DNA from: Glycomyces sambucus
GTDB lineage: Bacteria > Actinomycetota > Actinomycetes > Mycobacteriales > Micromonosporaceae
NCBI RefSeq assembly: GCF_900102815.1
Contig: NZ_FNGF01000004.1
Location: 248,001-312,000, forward strand
Length of the DNA: 64,000 bases
Direction: 5' to 3'
Numbering within the stretch: position 1 is the first letter of the stretch; the number at the start of each line of letters is the position of its first letter. This document shows positions 42,423-51,172 of this stretch, in pieces. Both the position numbers and the translations under genes were made by a program. The notes below the pieces were generated by a model. The model had not been told where the DNA came from. It did not search any database and saw only the letters and a list, made by a program, of their open reading frames with translations.

Positions 42423-42596
42423 TCAGGTGCGCGGCGGCGGGTTGCGCCGCGGCATGATGACCGCGTTCGGCAGGGCCGGCGCGGGCAGGCGGCGGCCGGG
42501 GTAGCCCTCCACGGCGCCGAAGCGGTCGGAGGCGGACTCCCAGTCCTGGCGGGCGGCCACGATGTCGTCGTGGCTGCGGCCGATGAAGTTCCACTA
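42423..42596 (-). pseudogene. Downstream remnant of the pirin reading frame after an in-frame amber codon
   Basis: After the TAG at 42596-42594 the same frame continues for 56 codons to TGA at 42425-42423. It reads WNFIGRSHDDIVAARQDWES, then a proline-rich end (MPRRNPPPRT). This is the expected pirin C-terminus, where VMWWNF is the normal junction, so one Trp codon TGG appears changed to TAG. Codon use is unchanged, pointing to a very recent mutation or a sequence error. Confidence 0.75.
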
Positions 42597-43397
42597 CATG
42601 ACGATCTCCTCGCCGAAGGGCGGGCCGCCGAGCAGGATCGCCCGGACCGGGGCGTCGCCCTCGTTCACGAGGGTGAGCGTGCTGGTACCGGGCGCGGTGT
42701 AGCCGAGTTCGGCGGGCCGGATCGCGGTGCCGTTCAGGGTCGCCTCCCCGGCGTCCAGGAGCAGGCCGTGCTCGTACGCGGGGTCGGCGTCGAGGACCGC
42801 GGTCGCGTGCGGGTCGAGGTCGATCTGGGCGCCCAGCAGCGGCGTGAACGTGCGGACCGGGGAGGCCGACCCGGCGAGGGAGCCCAGGAAGACCCGGATC
42901 TCGGCGCCGCCGGCGCGCACGGGTTCGGGCACGTGGTGCTGGAAGTCGCGGGGGGCGCGGCGGTCGGCCTCGGGGAGGGCGACCCAGAGCTGGACGCCGT
43001 GCAGGACCACGGTGCCGGGGGTGGAGACCTCGGAGTGGGCGATGCCCAGGCCGCCGGTCATCAGGTTCATCTCGCCGGGGCGGATGTACGCGTGGGTGCC
43101 CAGGCTGTCGCGGTGCTCGACCTCGCCGGCGAAGAGCCAGCTCACGGTCTGGAGCCCGGTGTGCGGGTGGGGCGGGACGTCCATCCCGGCGGCGGAGGCG
43201 ACCGCGACCGGGCCGTAGTGGTCGGCGAAGCACCAGGCGCCGATGAGGGTCCGGGCGCGCTGGGGCAGCGTGCGCCGCACCTGCATCGCCCGGGGGCCGC
43301 CCAGGGGCACCTCGCGCGCCTCCAGGACTTCGACGCCGGGGGCGGGGCCGACCGGTGCGCATTGCACCTCTTCGGGATCGGCTTCGACGTTGCTCAC
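42594..43397 (-). CDS. Pirin family protein, cut short by an amber codon
   Basis: 267 residues from GTG 43397 (AGG upstream; GTG 43406 is the other candidate). The cupin N-domain has the pirin metal motif in VPPHPHTGLQTVSWLFAGEV with GEMNLMTGGLGIAHSEVSTP, and the C-domain ends abruptly at FGEEIVM where TAG replaces Trp. The 56 residues still encoded downstream in frame would restore a family-length protein of about 323 residues. Pirins act as quercetin dioxygenases or redox-linked regulators. A MarR-type site lies at 43424-43433 upstream, tying it to the marR regulon. Confidence 0.82.
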   Translation of the reverse strand: MSNVEADPEEVQCAPVGPAPGVEVLEAREVPLGGPRAMQVRRTLPQRARTLIGAWCFADHYGPVAVASAAGMDVPPHPHTGLQTVSWLFAGEVEHRDSLGTHAYIRPGEMNLMTGGLGIAHSEVSTPGTVVLHGVQLWVALPEADRRAPRDFQHHVPEPVRAGGAEIRVFLGSLAGSASPVRTFTPLLGAQIDLDPHATAVLDADPAYEHGLLLDAGEATLNGTAIRPAELGYTAPGTSTLTLVNEGDAPVRAILLGGPPFGEEIVM

Positions 43398-43423
43398 TGC
43401 GACCACCTGCGATCGGAAGTAGT

Positions 43424-43433
43424 TGTCATGTCA
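43424..43433. promoter_or_regulatory. MarR-type operator site upstream of the pirin gene
   Basis: TGTCATGTCA, one mismatch from the palindrome TGACATGTCA found at 43562-43571. It sits about 27 bp before the pirin start, downstream of a minus-strand TATGCT (43453-43448) that could be its -10 box. Confidence 0.55.
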
Positions 43434-43532
43434 TTCACCTGCCCCCGAGCATAGCCCGCCGGAGGCGGCGGCCGGCGGGTTCGGCGGCCGGGGGCCCGCA
43501 TGGTGGCGCGCGCCGCAGTCGGGGCCGAATGG

Positions 43533-43572
43533 TTGACGCATCATCGACCGGGCCCTACGATTGACATGTCAA
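43533..43572 (+). promoter_or_regulatory. MarR-controlled promoter of the luciferase-like operon
   Basis: -35 TTGACG (43533-43538), 17-bp spacer, -10 TACGAT (43556-43561). TGACGCATCA (43534-43543) overlaps the -35 box, and the perfect 12-bp palindrome TTGACATGTCAA (43561-43572) covers the start point. The layout copies that of the marR promoter at 41857-41898. Confidence 0.72.
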
Positions 43573-43612
43573 TCAGTTTCCGGCCTCCGGCCGGGCGATC
43601 GAGGAGACGCAC

Positions 43613-44665
43613 GTGAACGGCATCGAGTTCGGCATCGACAGCTTCGGCGACCTGCCCCGCGACGACCAGGGCCGGGTCACGACCTACGCCGAGGCCATCC
43701 GCGCCACCGTCGAGGAGGCGGTCCTGGCCGACCAGGCCGGCATCGACGTCGTGGCCCTCGGCGAGCACCACCGCCCCGAGTTCGCGATCTCCTCCCCCGA
43801 GACCGTCCTGGCCGGCATCGCCACCCGCACCGAGCGCATCCGCCTCTCGTCGGGCGTGACCGTGCTCAGCTCCGACGACCCCGTGCGCGTCTTCCAGCGC
43901 TTCGCCACCGTCGACGCGCTCTCGAACGGACGCGCCGAGATCATCCTCGGCCGCGGCTCCTTCACCGAGTCGTTCCCGCTGTTCGGCTACGACCTCGCCG
44001 ACTACGACGCCCTGTTCGAGGAGAAGATCGACCTCTTCCACAAGCTCCTCGACGAGAAGCCGGTGAGCTGGACCGGCACGCAGCGGGCGACCCTGGTCGA
44101 CCAGGACGTGTTCCCCAAGACCGAGTCCGGGCGCCTGCCCACCTGGGTCGGCGTGGGCGGCAGCCCGCAGTCGGTCGTGCGCACCGCCCAGTACGGGTTC
44201 CGGCTCATGCTCGCCGTCATCGGCGGCCCCGCCGAGCGCTTCGCGCCCTACGTCGACCTGTACCGCCGCGCCACCGACCAGCTCGGGACCACCGCGTACC
44301 CGGTCGGCCTGCACTCCCCCGGTTTCATCGCCGAGACCGACGAGGAGGCGAAGGAGCTGTTCTACCCCGGGTACAAGGTCGTGCGCGACCGCATCGGGAA
44401 GCTGCGCGGGTGGCAGCCGCTGCGCCGCGAGGAGTTCGAGCACGAGGTCGAGCACGGCTCGCTCTACATCGGCTCCCCCGAGACCGTGGCCCGCCGGATC
44501 GCCAAGGCGATCGGCGCGCTCGACGTCGGCCGCTTCGACCTCATCTACTCCGCGGGCGGCGCCATGTCCGCCTCCGCGCGGCTGCGGGCCGTGGAGCTGT
44601 ACGGCACCAAGGTGATCCCGCTCGTGCGCGACCTCCTCGCCGACGCCCCCGAGAAGGAGTCCTGA
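43613..44665 (+). CDS. Luciferase-like (LLM class) flavin-dependent oxidoreductase
   Basis: 350 residues from GTG 43613 with GAGGAGA upstream. A TIM-barrel bacterial luciferase family member: [60 protein letters not shown]. Such enzymes use FMNH2 or F420. Coupling by a one-base overlap to an F420-reductase-like gene favours F420 or NADPH-linked chemistry, but the cofactor is not shown by sequence alone. Its promoter carries two MarR sites. Substrate unknown; detoxification of an electrophile or quinone is plausible given the SMR and pirin partners. Confidence 0.92.
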   Translation: MNGIEFGIDSFGDLPRDDQGRVTTYAEAIRATVEEAVLADQAGIDVVALGEHHRPEFAISSPETVLAGIATRTERIRLSSGVTVLSSDDPVRVFQRFATVDALSNGRAEIILGRGSFTESFPLFGYDLADYDALFEEKIDLFHKLLDEKPVSWTGTQRATLVDQDVFPKTESGRLPTWVGVGGSPQSVVRTAQYGFRLMLAVIGGPAERFAPYVDLYRRATDQLGTTAYPVGLHSPGFIAETDEEAKELFYPGYKVVRDRIGKLRGWQPLRREEFEHEVEHGSLYIGSPETVARRIAKAIGALDVGRFDLIYSAGGAMSASARLRAVELYGTKVIPLVRDLLADAPEKES

Positions 44666-45291
44666 TGGAGGCGAAGACGATCGGCATCCTCGGCGCCGGC
44701 AAGGTGGGCACCGTGCTCGCCCGGCTCGCGGTCGCGGCCGGGTACCGGGTCCGCATCGCCGGGTCGGGCGACCCGGCGAAGATCGCGCTCACCGTCGAGG
44801 TCCTGACGCCCGGCGCCGAGGCGGTCACCGCCGCCGAGGCCGCCGAGTCCGACATCGTGGTCCTGGCGCTGCCGCTGGGCAAGTTCCGGCGGATCCCGCC
44901 GCTCACCGGGAGGCTGGTGGTCGACGCCATGAACCACTGGTGGGAGGTCGACGGCCCGCGCGAGCGCGTCCTCGACCCCGGCGAGACGTCGAGCGAGGCG
45001 GTGCGCGCGTTCCTGGGCGCCGACCGGTTCGTCAAGGCGTTCAACCACATGGGCTACCACGATCTGGAGGCCGAGGCGCGGCCCGCGGGCGCGCCGGGCC
45101 GCAAGGCCATCGCGGTGGCCGGGGACGTCGAGGCCGATGTGGCGGCCGCGGCGCGGCTCGTCGACGACCTCGGTTTCGACCCCGTGGTCGCCGGGACGCT
45201 CGCCGAGGGCGTGCGCATGGAGCCGGGCAGCCCGGTCTTCGGCGCGAACGTGACGGCCGAGGAGCTGCGCGGACTGCTCGCGGCGGCCTGA
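44665..45291 (+). CDS. NADPH-dependent F420 reductase-like (NAD-binding domain) protein
   Basis: 208 residues. N-terminal Rossmann motif [20 protein letters not shown] followed by [12 protein letters not shown], whose basic and small residues suit NADP(H). The body ([39 protein letters not shown]) matches the Fno/NADP-oxidoreductase coenzyme F420-dependent family. ATG 44665 overlaps the stop of the luciferase-like gene (TGATG), so the pair forms one operon under the MarR-type promoter. Confidence 0.9.
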   Translation: MEAKTIGILGAGKVGTVLARLAVAAGYRVRIAGSGDPAKIALTVEVLTPGAEAVTAAEAAESDIVVLALPLGKFRRIPPLTGRLVVDAMNHWWEVDGPRERVLDPGETSSEAVRAFLGADRFVKAFNHMGYHDLEAEARPAGAPGRKAIAVAGDVEADVAAAARLVDDLGFDPVVAGTLAEGVRMEPGSPVFGANVTAEELRGLLAAA

Positions 45292-45332
45292 AACCGGTTG
45301 AGCGGCGCGGGTTCCCGGGGGAGACTGCCGGG

Positions 45333-46175
45333 ATGACTCCGCTCGACGATCCGTGGGCCCGGCTCGGCGCCCCCATCGACCCCCGCCCGCTCTTCGCGCC
45401 CGAGCACGCCGCGCTCATCGCGACCCTGCGCGGCCTCGCGCCCGCCGACTGGCGCGCCGAGGCCGTACCGGGCTGGACGGTGCGCGACCTCGCCTCGCAC
45501 GTGCTCGCCGACTGCTACGGCCGCCTGCGCAACCGGGACGGCCACCGCGAAGGCCCCGCGTTCGAGGAGGGCGAGACGCTGGAGGCGTTCATCCACCGGA
45601 TCAACCAGGAGTGGGTCGACGCCTTCGCGCGCGTCAGCCCGGCCGCCTTGACCGACACGCTCGACCTCATCGGGGCGCAGACCGCCCGCTACTTCGCGGG
45701 GGTGGACCTCCAGGCTCCGGCGGTGGGCGTGTCCTGGGCCGGGGTGGACCCGTCGCCGATGTGGCTCGACGCGACCCGGGAACTCACCGAGATGTGGACC
45801 CACCGGCAGCAGATCCGGCACGCGGCGGGGCTGGGAACCGATCCCGACCCCCGGTTCCTGTCGGTGGTCCTCGACGCGTTCATGCGGGCCCTCCCGCACA
45901 CCTTGCGCGATACCGCCGCGCCGCAGGGGACGCAGGTGACGGTGCGCGTGGCGGGCCCGGCGGGCGGGACCTGGACCGCCACGGCCGCAGACGACGGGTG
46001 GACCCTGGCCCGGTCCGAGGGCCGGTCCGCCGCGGTGGTGGAACTGGACGCCGAGACCGCCTGGCGGCTGTGCACCCGCGGCATCGAGCCCGGGGCCGCG
46101 CTGGAGCGGGCCCGGATCGAGGGCGACCGGGCACTGGCGGAGGCGGCCTGCCGGATCGTGTCGATCGTCTACTGA
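45333..46175 (+). CDS. Maleylpyruvate isomerase-like, mycothiol-dependent enzyme family protein
   Basis: 280 residues from ATG 45333. The DinB-like four-helix N-domain shows VPGWTVRDLASHVLADCYGR with the first conserved His, and LDATRELTEMWTHRQQIRHA with the second His of the metal site. A smaller C-terminal sterol-carrier-like domain follows (AAVVELDAETAWRLCTRGIE). Members use mycothiol, the actinobacterial thiol, in isomerisation or transfer reactions. It starts 41 bp after the F420-reductase-like gene and might be the third gene of that operon. Confidence 0.88.
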   Translation: MTPLDDPWARLGAPIDPRPLFAPEHAALIATLRGLAPADWRAEAVPGWTVRDLASHVLADCYGRLRNRDGHREGPAFEEGETLEAFIHRINQEWVDAFARVSPAALTDTLDLIGAQTARYFAGVDLQAPAVGVSWAGVDPSPMWLDATRELTEMWTHRQQIRHAAGLGTDPDPRFLSVVLDAFMRALPHTLRDTAAPQGTQVTVRVAGPAGGTWTATAADDGWTLARSEGRSAAVVELDAETAWRLCTRGIEPGAALERARIEGDRALAEAACRIVSIVY

Positions 46176-46202
46176 GGCGCAACCGCTTCGCGGCGCCGGG
46201 GC

Positions 46203-46559
46203 TCAGGCGAAGGAGTACAGGAGCGTGAAGACGCTCAGGGCGAGCATGCCGGCGGCGTTGAGGAAGAGGTTGCGGCCGAAGTCGCGCGCCCGCACGTGCA
46301 TCGCGACGGCGGACAGGAAGTAGAGGACGACCGCGGCGGCGGTGAGGGCACCGAGGTAGGGGACCCAGATCCCGGCGACGAGCCCGGCCGCGGCGGCGAA
46401 CTTGAGCGGGGCGGCGACCCACCACCAGCGGCGCGGGAAGCGCACGTCCTCGAAGCACTTCGCAACGAACGCGACCGGCCGCAGGCACAGCAGCGCGTCG
46501 CCGAAGGACACGAAGGCCAGCACCAGGACCGGCCAGAGGGGGTCGGGGAAAGCGTTCAT
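46203..46559 (-). CDS. DoxX-like membrane protein
   Basis: 118 residues from ATG 46559, four membrane segments: WPVLVLAFVSFGDALLCLRP, VAAPLKFAAAAGLVAGIWVP, ALTAAAVVLYFLSAVAMHV and AAGMLALSVFTLLYSFA. The helix pattern and the LKFAAAAGLVAGIWVPYLG segment resemble DoxX-like (DoxX_2) proteins. ATG lies six bases from a TACGGT box in a perfect 25-bp palindrome shared with the divergent TetR gene, which probably represses it. Confidence 0.82.
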   Translation of the reverse strand: MNAFPDPLWPVLVLAFVSFGDALLCLRPVAFVAKCFEDVRFPRRWWWVAAPLKFAAAAGLVAGIWVPYLGALTAAAVVLYFLSAVAMHVRARDFGRNLFLNAAGMLALSVFTLLYSFA

Positions 46560-46565
46560 GCCTCG

Positions 46566-46590
46566 ACCGTACCATACGGTATGGTACGGT
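46566..46590. promoter_or_regulatory. Perfect 25-bp palindrome carrying mirror-image -10 boxes
   Basis: Arms ACCGTACCATAC (46566-46577) and GTATGGTACGGT (46579-46590) are exact inverted repeats around G46578. Each outer end contains TACGGT, a -10 box, placed exactly six bases from the ATG of the DoxX-like gene (46559) on one side and the TetR gene (46597) on the other. One bound TetR dimer pair would block both leaderless promoters. Confidence 0.8.
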
Positions 46591-46596
46591 GGCGCG

Positions 46597-47151
46597 ATGA
46601 CGACTCGCGACCGCTGGCTCGACGAAGGCATGGCCGTCCTGACCGAGCAGGGGGCCACCGGCCTGCGCATCGACCGCCTCGCCGCCCGCCTAGGACTCAC
46701 CAAGGGCTCCTTCCACCACCACTTCAAGGGCGCCGAGGACTACCGCGCGGCACTGCTCGAACGCCACGAGCGCGAGCAGGCCGCCGCGCTCGCGGACCTC
46801 GAACGGGCGGCGGCGGACGGACCGCCGGAAGCGGCCTTCGGGATGCTCGCGGACCGCGTCCTCGACGTGCTCGACGCCGACCGGGAGCGGGCCGTGCGCG
46901 CCTGGAGCACCGGCGACCCGGCCGCCCACGCCGTCCAGGAGCGCCTGGACGCCGCCCGGCTGGCGCTGCTGGAGCGTTTGTGGGCGAAGCGGTCCGGTGC
47001 GAGCGCCCGGTCGCGGGCCGCCGCGCTCCTGCCGCACCTCGTGGTCGCCGGCGTCAGCGCCGTCCACCCGCGGCCGACGCCCGGCGAGATCCGCGACGTG
47101 TTCGCGCTCCTCGCCGAACTCGCCCCCGGAGTCGACCCGGACGGTCGGTGA
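46597..47151 (+). CDS. TetR family transcriptional regulator
   Basis: 184 residues from ATG 46597. The HTH is AVLTEQGATGLRIDRLAARL followed by GLTKGSFHHHFKGAEDYRAA. The C-terminal domain (VLDADRERAVRAWSTGDPAA) resembles TetR_C domains of small drug- or fatty-acid-responsive repressors. The gene is probably leaderless and autorepressed through the palindrome covering its -10 box. The divergent DoxX-like membrane protein is the likely partner gene. Confidence 0.9.
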   Translation: MTTRDRWLDEGMAVLTEQGATGLRIDRLAARLGLTKGSFHHHFKGAEDYRAALLERHEREQAAALADLERAAADGPPEAAFGMLADRVLDVLDADRERAVRAWSTGDPAAHAVQERLDAARLALLERLWAKRSGASARSRAAALLPHLVVAGVSAVHPRPTPGEIRDVFALLAELAPGVDPDGR

Positions 47152-47214
47152 TCCCCTAGGCGCGCAACGTGTCCGACGTGGACGACCGGCCCGCGGCGTG
47201 TCGGAGGGCCGCTC

Positions 47215-47220
47215 TAGGCT
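47215..47220 (+). promoter_or_regulatory. -10 box TAGGCT for a leaderless transcript
   Basis: TAGGCT lies seven bases before ATG 47228 of the DUF4132 gene; no ribosome-binding site is present. The intergenic gap 47152-47227 shows nothing else. Confidence 0.5.
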
Positions 47221-47227
47221 TCCCCGC

Positions 47228-50200
47228 ATGACCGAGCCCTCCCCCGCCGCGCCGAACGAAGACCGCCTCGTCCTCCCGGCGAGATGGCGCCGGCACGTCC
47301 TGCCCCGCCGCGACCGCGACCTCGCGAACGCGAACCCCGGCGGCGAGGCCGACCCGGGCGCCTCCGCGGCGGTCGCCGCGCGGATCGCCGCGGTCCGCCC
47401 GCTCGTCGAGACCGGCATCGCCAAGCGCGACGGCGACGCGTTCGCCCAGGCCATGACCGCGCACCTCGCCGGGCGCCCCGACCCGGTCGGCGCCGCCGCG
47501 CTCATGCACGTGATCGACAGCAACGGCAAGAAGACCGTCGAGCCGCAGGCCCGGCTGCGGCACCTCGACGCCTGGGCGGCCGACCACGGCCTCGCGTTCG
47601 CGGCCGTCGCCGTCCTGGAGTCCGCGACCGTCTTCAACTGGTCCTACGCCACCGACGAGCGCCGCATCACCGAGGCCCACCTGAGCCGGTACGTCGAATG
47701 GGAGGAGGCCACGGGCTGGCGGGCCGCCCAGCCCGCGCTGCACCGGATCCGCGCGCTCCTCGCGGCGGCCACCGAGGAGGAGTACCGGAACGCCGTCGCC
47801 GCGGTCGGCGCGCGGCGCACCGATCCCCAGCGGTGCATCGGATCGGCGCTCCTCATGCCCTCTGAGGCCGCGTGGGTCGAGGAGGCCGTCGACGCGATCA
47901 CCGGCTACTTCGAGCACCGCCGCGCCGACGACTGGATGCTCTGGACCCTCACCGCCGACCCCCGAGACCTGCACCTCGCCAAGCGCCGCGGCTTCGGCAC
48001 CGTGGACGAGCGCGGCCTCGCCCCGCTGGTCGAGGGCGTCGGCGCCGGCGCGCTCGCGATCCTCGTGGACCTCCTCGACCGGCAGTTCGACCGGATGGCG
48101 AAGCCCGCGAGGGCGGCCCTGCTGACCGCGATCGGGCTGCTGCCCGACGACGCCGCCGCGGCGGCCCTCATCGACCGGCTCGACCTGCCCGGCGCGCTCA
48201 CCGCCGCGATGGAGACCGCCGCGCGGTTCCCGCAGCGCACGCTCCGCGCCGTCGCGGCCCGCGCCGCCGACGCCGACCCCGCGACCCGCAAGCGCCTCGA
48301 AGGACTGGTGGACGCCTCCCCAGCGCTCACGGCCGCGCTCGGCGACGCCGACGAGGCGGTCCGGACCGCGGTCGCGGCGCTCGCGACCGCGCGCGTCCCC
48401 GACGCGGCGCCCGAGGCGCTGCCGGGCCTCCTCGTCACCCCGCCGTGGGCGGGCAGGCGGGCCAAGGCGACCCGGCCCGTGATCGACCTCGTCGCGCCGG
48501 ACCCTGCGGTGCGGATGGTCTGGGAGGACGACGAGGAGGCGCGGCGCTGGGCGACGCTCCTCGACGACCGCCCGTACACCTCGTACAACGCGGAGGGCGT
48601 GCGGCGGGCCGTCGCGGCCCTGGAGAAGTACGGCCGCTTCGGCGATCCGACCTCGCTCCTCGCCTGGGCGCGGGTCGAGGACGCCGCGCCGCTGGTCGCC
48701 CGCTGGGACGGCGGGGTGCCGCACACGGACCTGGTCGAACTCCAGCGGATCCTCGGCCGGTTCGGCGCGGAGGCCGCCGACCGGGTCACCGCGATCGTCC
48801 AGGGCCGCAGCACCTTCACCCAGGCGCTCCTGCCGATCCGGAGCCTCGCGGCGGCCCGGATCGCCGCCGACCGGCTCGCGCGGACCAAGTCGGCCGTGCC
48901 GCACGCCAAACGCTGGTTCGCCCGGCACGCCGAGGCGGCGGCGCACCTGCTCGTCCCGGACGCGGTCGGCGCCGACGCGGGCCGGCGCCGCGCCGCGACG
49001 GTCGCGCTGCGGTACCTCGCCGCCGTGCGGGGCGCCGAATCCGTTGCGGCCGCTGCCGAGCCGTACGGCGAGGCGGCCGCGACCGCGATCGGCGCGCTCA
49101 TCGCGGCCGACCCGCTCGACCCCCTCGACGCGAAGATCCCCAAGCCCCCGGCCTGGGCCGTGCCGGCCCTGCTCCCGCAGGTGCTCCTCAAGGGACGGAC
49201 GACGGCGCTCCCGGAGGCGTCGGTCGTGCACCTGACCACGGTCCTCGCCATCGACTCCCCCGGACTCCCCTACCCCGGTGCGGCGGTCGCGGCCGAGGTC
49301 TGCGACCCCGGCTCGCTCGCGGCGTTCTCGCGGGCGCTGTTCGAGCGGTGGACGGACTCCGGTTCGGCCGCGAAGGACGGGTGGGCGTTCACGCAGCTCG
49401 CGCACTTCGCCAACGACACCACGGTCGCCGACCTCGCCGCCCTCGTCCGCCGCTGGCCCGGCCAGGGCCAGCACAAGCGGGCCGTCACCGGCCTGGAAGT
49501 GCTGGGCGCCATCGGATCGGAGACCGCGCTGCGCGCGCTCCACGCGATCTCCCGGAAGGTCGACTTCAAGGCGCTCAAACAGGAGGCCGGGCGCCAGATC
49601 GAGGCCGTCGCCGAGCGCCTGGGGCTCACTCCGGACCAGCTCGCCGACCGGCTCGTCCCCGACTTCGGCCTCGGCTCCGACGCCGAGGGAGCGTCGGGCC
49701 TCCTCGTCGACTACGGGACCCGCCGGTTCACCGTCGGCTTCGACGAGCGCCTGCAGCCCTTCGCGACCGACGAGACCGGCAAGCCGCTCAAGAGCCTGCC
49801 CAAGCCCGGTGCGCAGGACGACCGGGAGCTCGCCGACCCCGCGTACCAGCGGTTCTCGCAGCTCAAGAAGGACCTGCGGACCGCGGCCAAGGAGCAGGTG
49901 CGGCGCCTGGAGCGGGCGATGGCCGCGCAGCGCTCCTGGACGGTGCCGCAGTTCGGCGAGTTCTTCGCCGACCACCCGCTCATGCACCACCTCGCGCGCC
50001 GCCTCGTGTGGGAGGCGGCGTGGGAGACCGGGACCGGCGAGATGCGGGCGGGCTTCCGGCTGGCCGAGGACAGCACGTTCGCGGGGGTCGAGGACGACGC
50101 GTTCGCGCCGCCCAACGGCACGCTCGTCCGCATCGCGCACCCCGCGACCCTCGCGGACCTGGACGCGTGGGTCGAAATCTTTGCTGACTACGAGCTGCTG

Positions 50201-50602
50201 CAACCGTTCCCGCAGCTCTCGCGCCCCGTCCACGCCTTCACCGAGGAGGAGCTGGCGACCGGCCGGCTCGCGCGCTTCGAGGGCGCCTCGTTCCCGGTGA
50301 CGCGGCTCTTCCCCCTCACCGCGGCGGGCTGGCGCCAGGGGCCGCAGAACGGGCTCTGGGTCTCCCCCGGCCTCCACCTGCCGCTCCCCGCGGGCGGGTT
50401 CGTCGTGCTCGCCCTCGACCCGGGCGTGGACGGCTACCTCGGCCGGATCGACACCGCCCAACCGGACCAGACCGTCCGCGCGGCGTACCTGAGCGACACC
50501 GCGGACTACGGGCCCGGGGCGCCGCACGGGCACCCGGTCGGGACCGACGCGGTGACCGCCTCGGAGGTGCTCGGGACCCTCGCCCGGCTCACCGGAAGGT
50601 GA
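47228..50602 (+). CDS. DUF4132 domain-containing protein
   Basis: 1124 residues. Helical-repeat (HEAT-like) sequence fills most of the protein. The C-terminal region has GLTPDQLADRLVPDFGL, FTVGFDERLQPFATDETGKP, LKSLPKPGAQDDRELADPAY and WTVPQFGEFFADHPLMHHLA, the DUF4132 core found in MolR/YehI-like proteins. The function of this family is unknown; members often accompany WGR- or MoxR-type proteins, none of which is seen here. It is a single gene with its own leaderless promoter, no signal peptide and no membrane segment, so cytoplasmic. Confidence 0.85.
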   Translation: MTEPSPAAPNEDRLVLPARWRRHVLPRRDRDLANANPGGEADPGASAAVAARIAAVRPLVETGIAKRDGDAFAQAMTAHLAGRPDPVGAAALMHVIDSNGKKTVEPQARLRHLDAWAADHGLAFAAVAVLESATVFNWSYATDERRITEAHLSRYVEWEEATGWRAAQPALHRIRALLAAATEEEYRNAVAAVGARRTDPQRCIGSALLMPSEAAWVEEAVDAITGYFEHRRADDWMLWTLTADPRDLHLAKRRGFGTVDERGLAPLVEGVGAGALAILVDLLDRQFDRMAKPARAALLTAIGLLPDDAAAAALIDRLDLPGALTAAMETAARFPQRTLRAVAARAADADPATRKRLEGLVDASPALTAALGDADEAVRTAVAALATARVPDAAPEALPGLLVTPPWAGRRAKATRPVIDLVAPDPAVRMVWEDDEEARRWATLLDDRPYTSYNAEGVRRAVAALEKYGRFGDPTSLLAWARVEDAAPLVARWDGGVPHTDLVELQRILGRFGAEAADRVTAIVQGRSTFTQALLPIRSLAAARIAADRLARTKSAVPHAKRWFARHAEAAAHLLVPDAVGADAGRRRAATVALRYLAAVRGAESVAAAAEPYGEAAATAIGALIAADPLDPLDAKIPKPPAWAVPALLPQVLLKGRTTALPEASVVHLTTVLAIDSPGLPYPGAAVAAEVCDPGSLAAFSRALFERWTDSGSAAKDGWAFTQLAHFANDTTVADLAALVRRWPGQGQHKRAVTGLEVLGAIGSETALRALHAISRKVDFKALKQEAGRQIEAVAERLGLTPDQLADRLVPDFGLGSDAEGASGLLVDYGTRRFTVGFDERLQPFATDETGKPLKSLPKPGAQDDRELADPAYQRFSQLKKDLRTAAKEQVRRLERAMAAQRSWTVPQFGEFFADHPLMHHLARRLVWEAAWETGTGEMRAGFRLAEDSTFAGVEDDAFAPPNGTLVRIAHPATLADLDAWVEIFADYELLQPFPQLSRPVHAFTEEELATGRLARFEGASFPVTRLFPLTAAGWRQGPQNGLWVSPGLHLPLPAGGFVVLALDPGVDGYLGRIDTAQPDQTVRAAYLSDTADYGPGAPHGHPVGTDAVTASEVLGTLARLTGR

Positions 50603-50784
50603 CCGCGAGCGACCGGACGGGAGACGGAGCGAAGGCGTTTCGAATGCGAACGGTGATCGTCCACTTACGATTTACTATCGCAACAAGGGAAATGGCGAAA
50701 ACATGAGTAGCACTATGGATCTTGGGTGGCATCATGGGTAGGCTCTGGCGCGTATCGCATATCACGCTTAAGGATGACTGACCC
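50603..50784 (+). promoter_or_regulatory. Regulatory region of the globin operon
   Basis: A 182-bp gap, markedly AT-richer than the rest of the window. TTACGAT (50665-50671) and ATCGCAA (50677-50683) form a near-perfect inverted repeat overlapping TACTAT (50673-50678), a possible -10 box. A second candidate -10, TAGGCT, is at 50739-50744. AAGGA at 50770-50774 serves the globin start. A nitric oxide- or redox-responsive repressor would fit, but I cannot match the repeat to a known box. Confidence 0.45.
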
Positions 50785-51168
50785 ATGAATGCAGCCGAAG
50801 AGCAGCCGGTGTCCCCCTATGACCGGATCGGCGGCGCCCCCGCCGTCACCGAGGCCGTCGAGCGCTTCTACAAGCGCCTCCTCGCCGACGAAGACCTCGC
50901 CGGCTTCTTCAAGGACACCGACCTCCACGTCCTCAAGCGCCACCAGGTCGCCCTCATCTCCCAGGTCCTCGAAGGCCCCAAGTCCTACGAGGGCCGCGAG
51001 CTCGCCGAGGCCCACCGGGGCATGGGGATCACCCCCGCCCAGTACGCCGCCGTCGGCGCCCACCTCGTCGCCGTCCTCCACGAACTCGGTGTCCCGCAGG
51101 ACATCGTCGACCACGTCGTGAAGGTCCTCGAATCCGTCGCCCCCGACGTCATCGGGGCGGACGTCTAG
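50785..51168 (+). CDS. Truncated hemoglobin, group I (HbN/GlbN-like)
   Basis: 127 residues. SPYDRIGGAPAVTEAVERFY is the group I/N opening, with Tyr29 at the B10 position that stabilises bound O2; LADEDLAGFFKDTD and KRHQVALISQVLEGPKSYEG follow; the proximal heme His is H77 in AEAHRGMGIT. HbN proteins oxidise nitric oxide to nitrate. It is first gene of an operon with a flavohemoprotein five bases downstream, which reinforces a nitric oxide detoxification role. Confidence 0.93.
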   Translation: MNAAEEQPVSPYDRIGGAPAVTEAVERFYKRLLADEDLAGFFKDTDLHVLKRHQVALISQVLEGPKSYEGRELAEAHRGMGITPAQYAAVGAHLVAVLHELGVPQDIVDHVVKVLESVAPDVIGADV

Positions 51169-51172
51169 GCGC

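Noticed and set aside
42594-42596. Amber codon as a recoded pyrrolysine or programmed readthrough site
   Set aside because: No pyl genes or readthrough signal are seen, and the family has an ordinary Trp here; mutation or sequence error is simpler.
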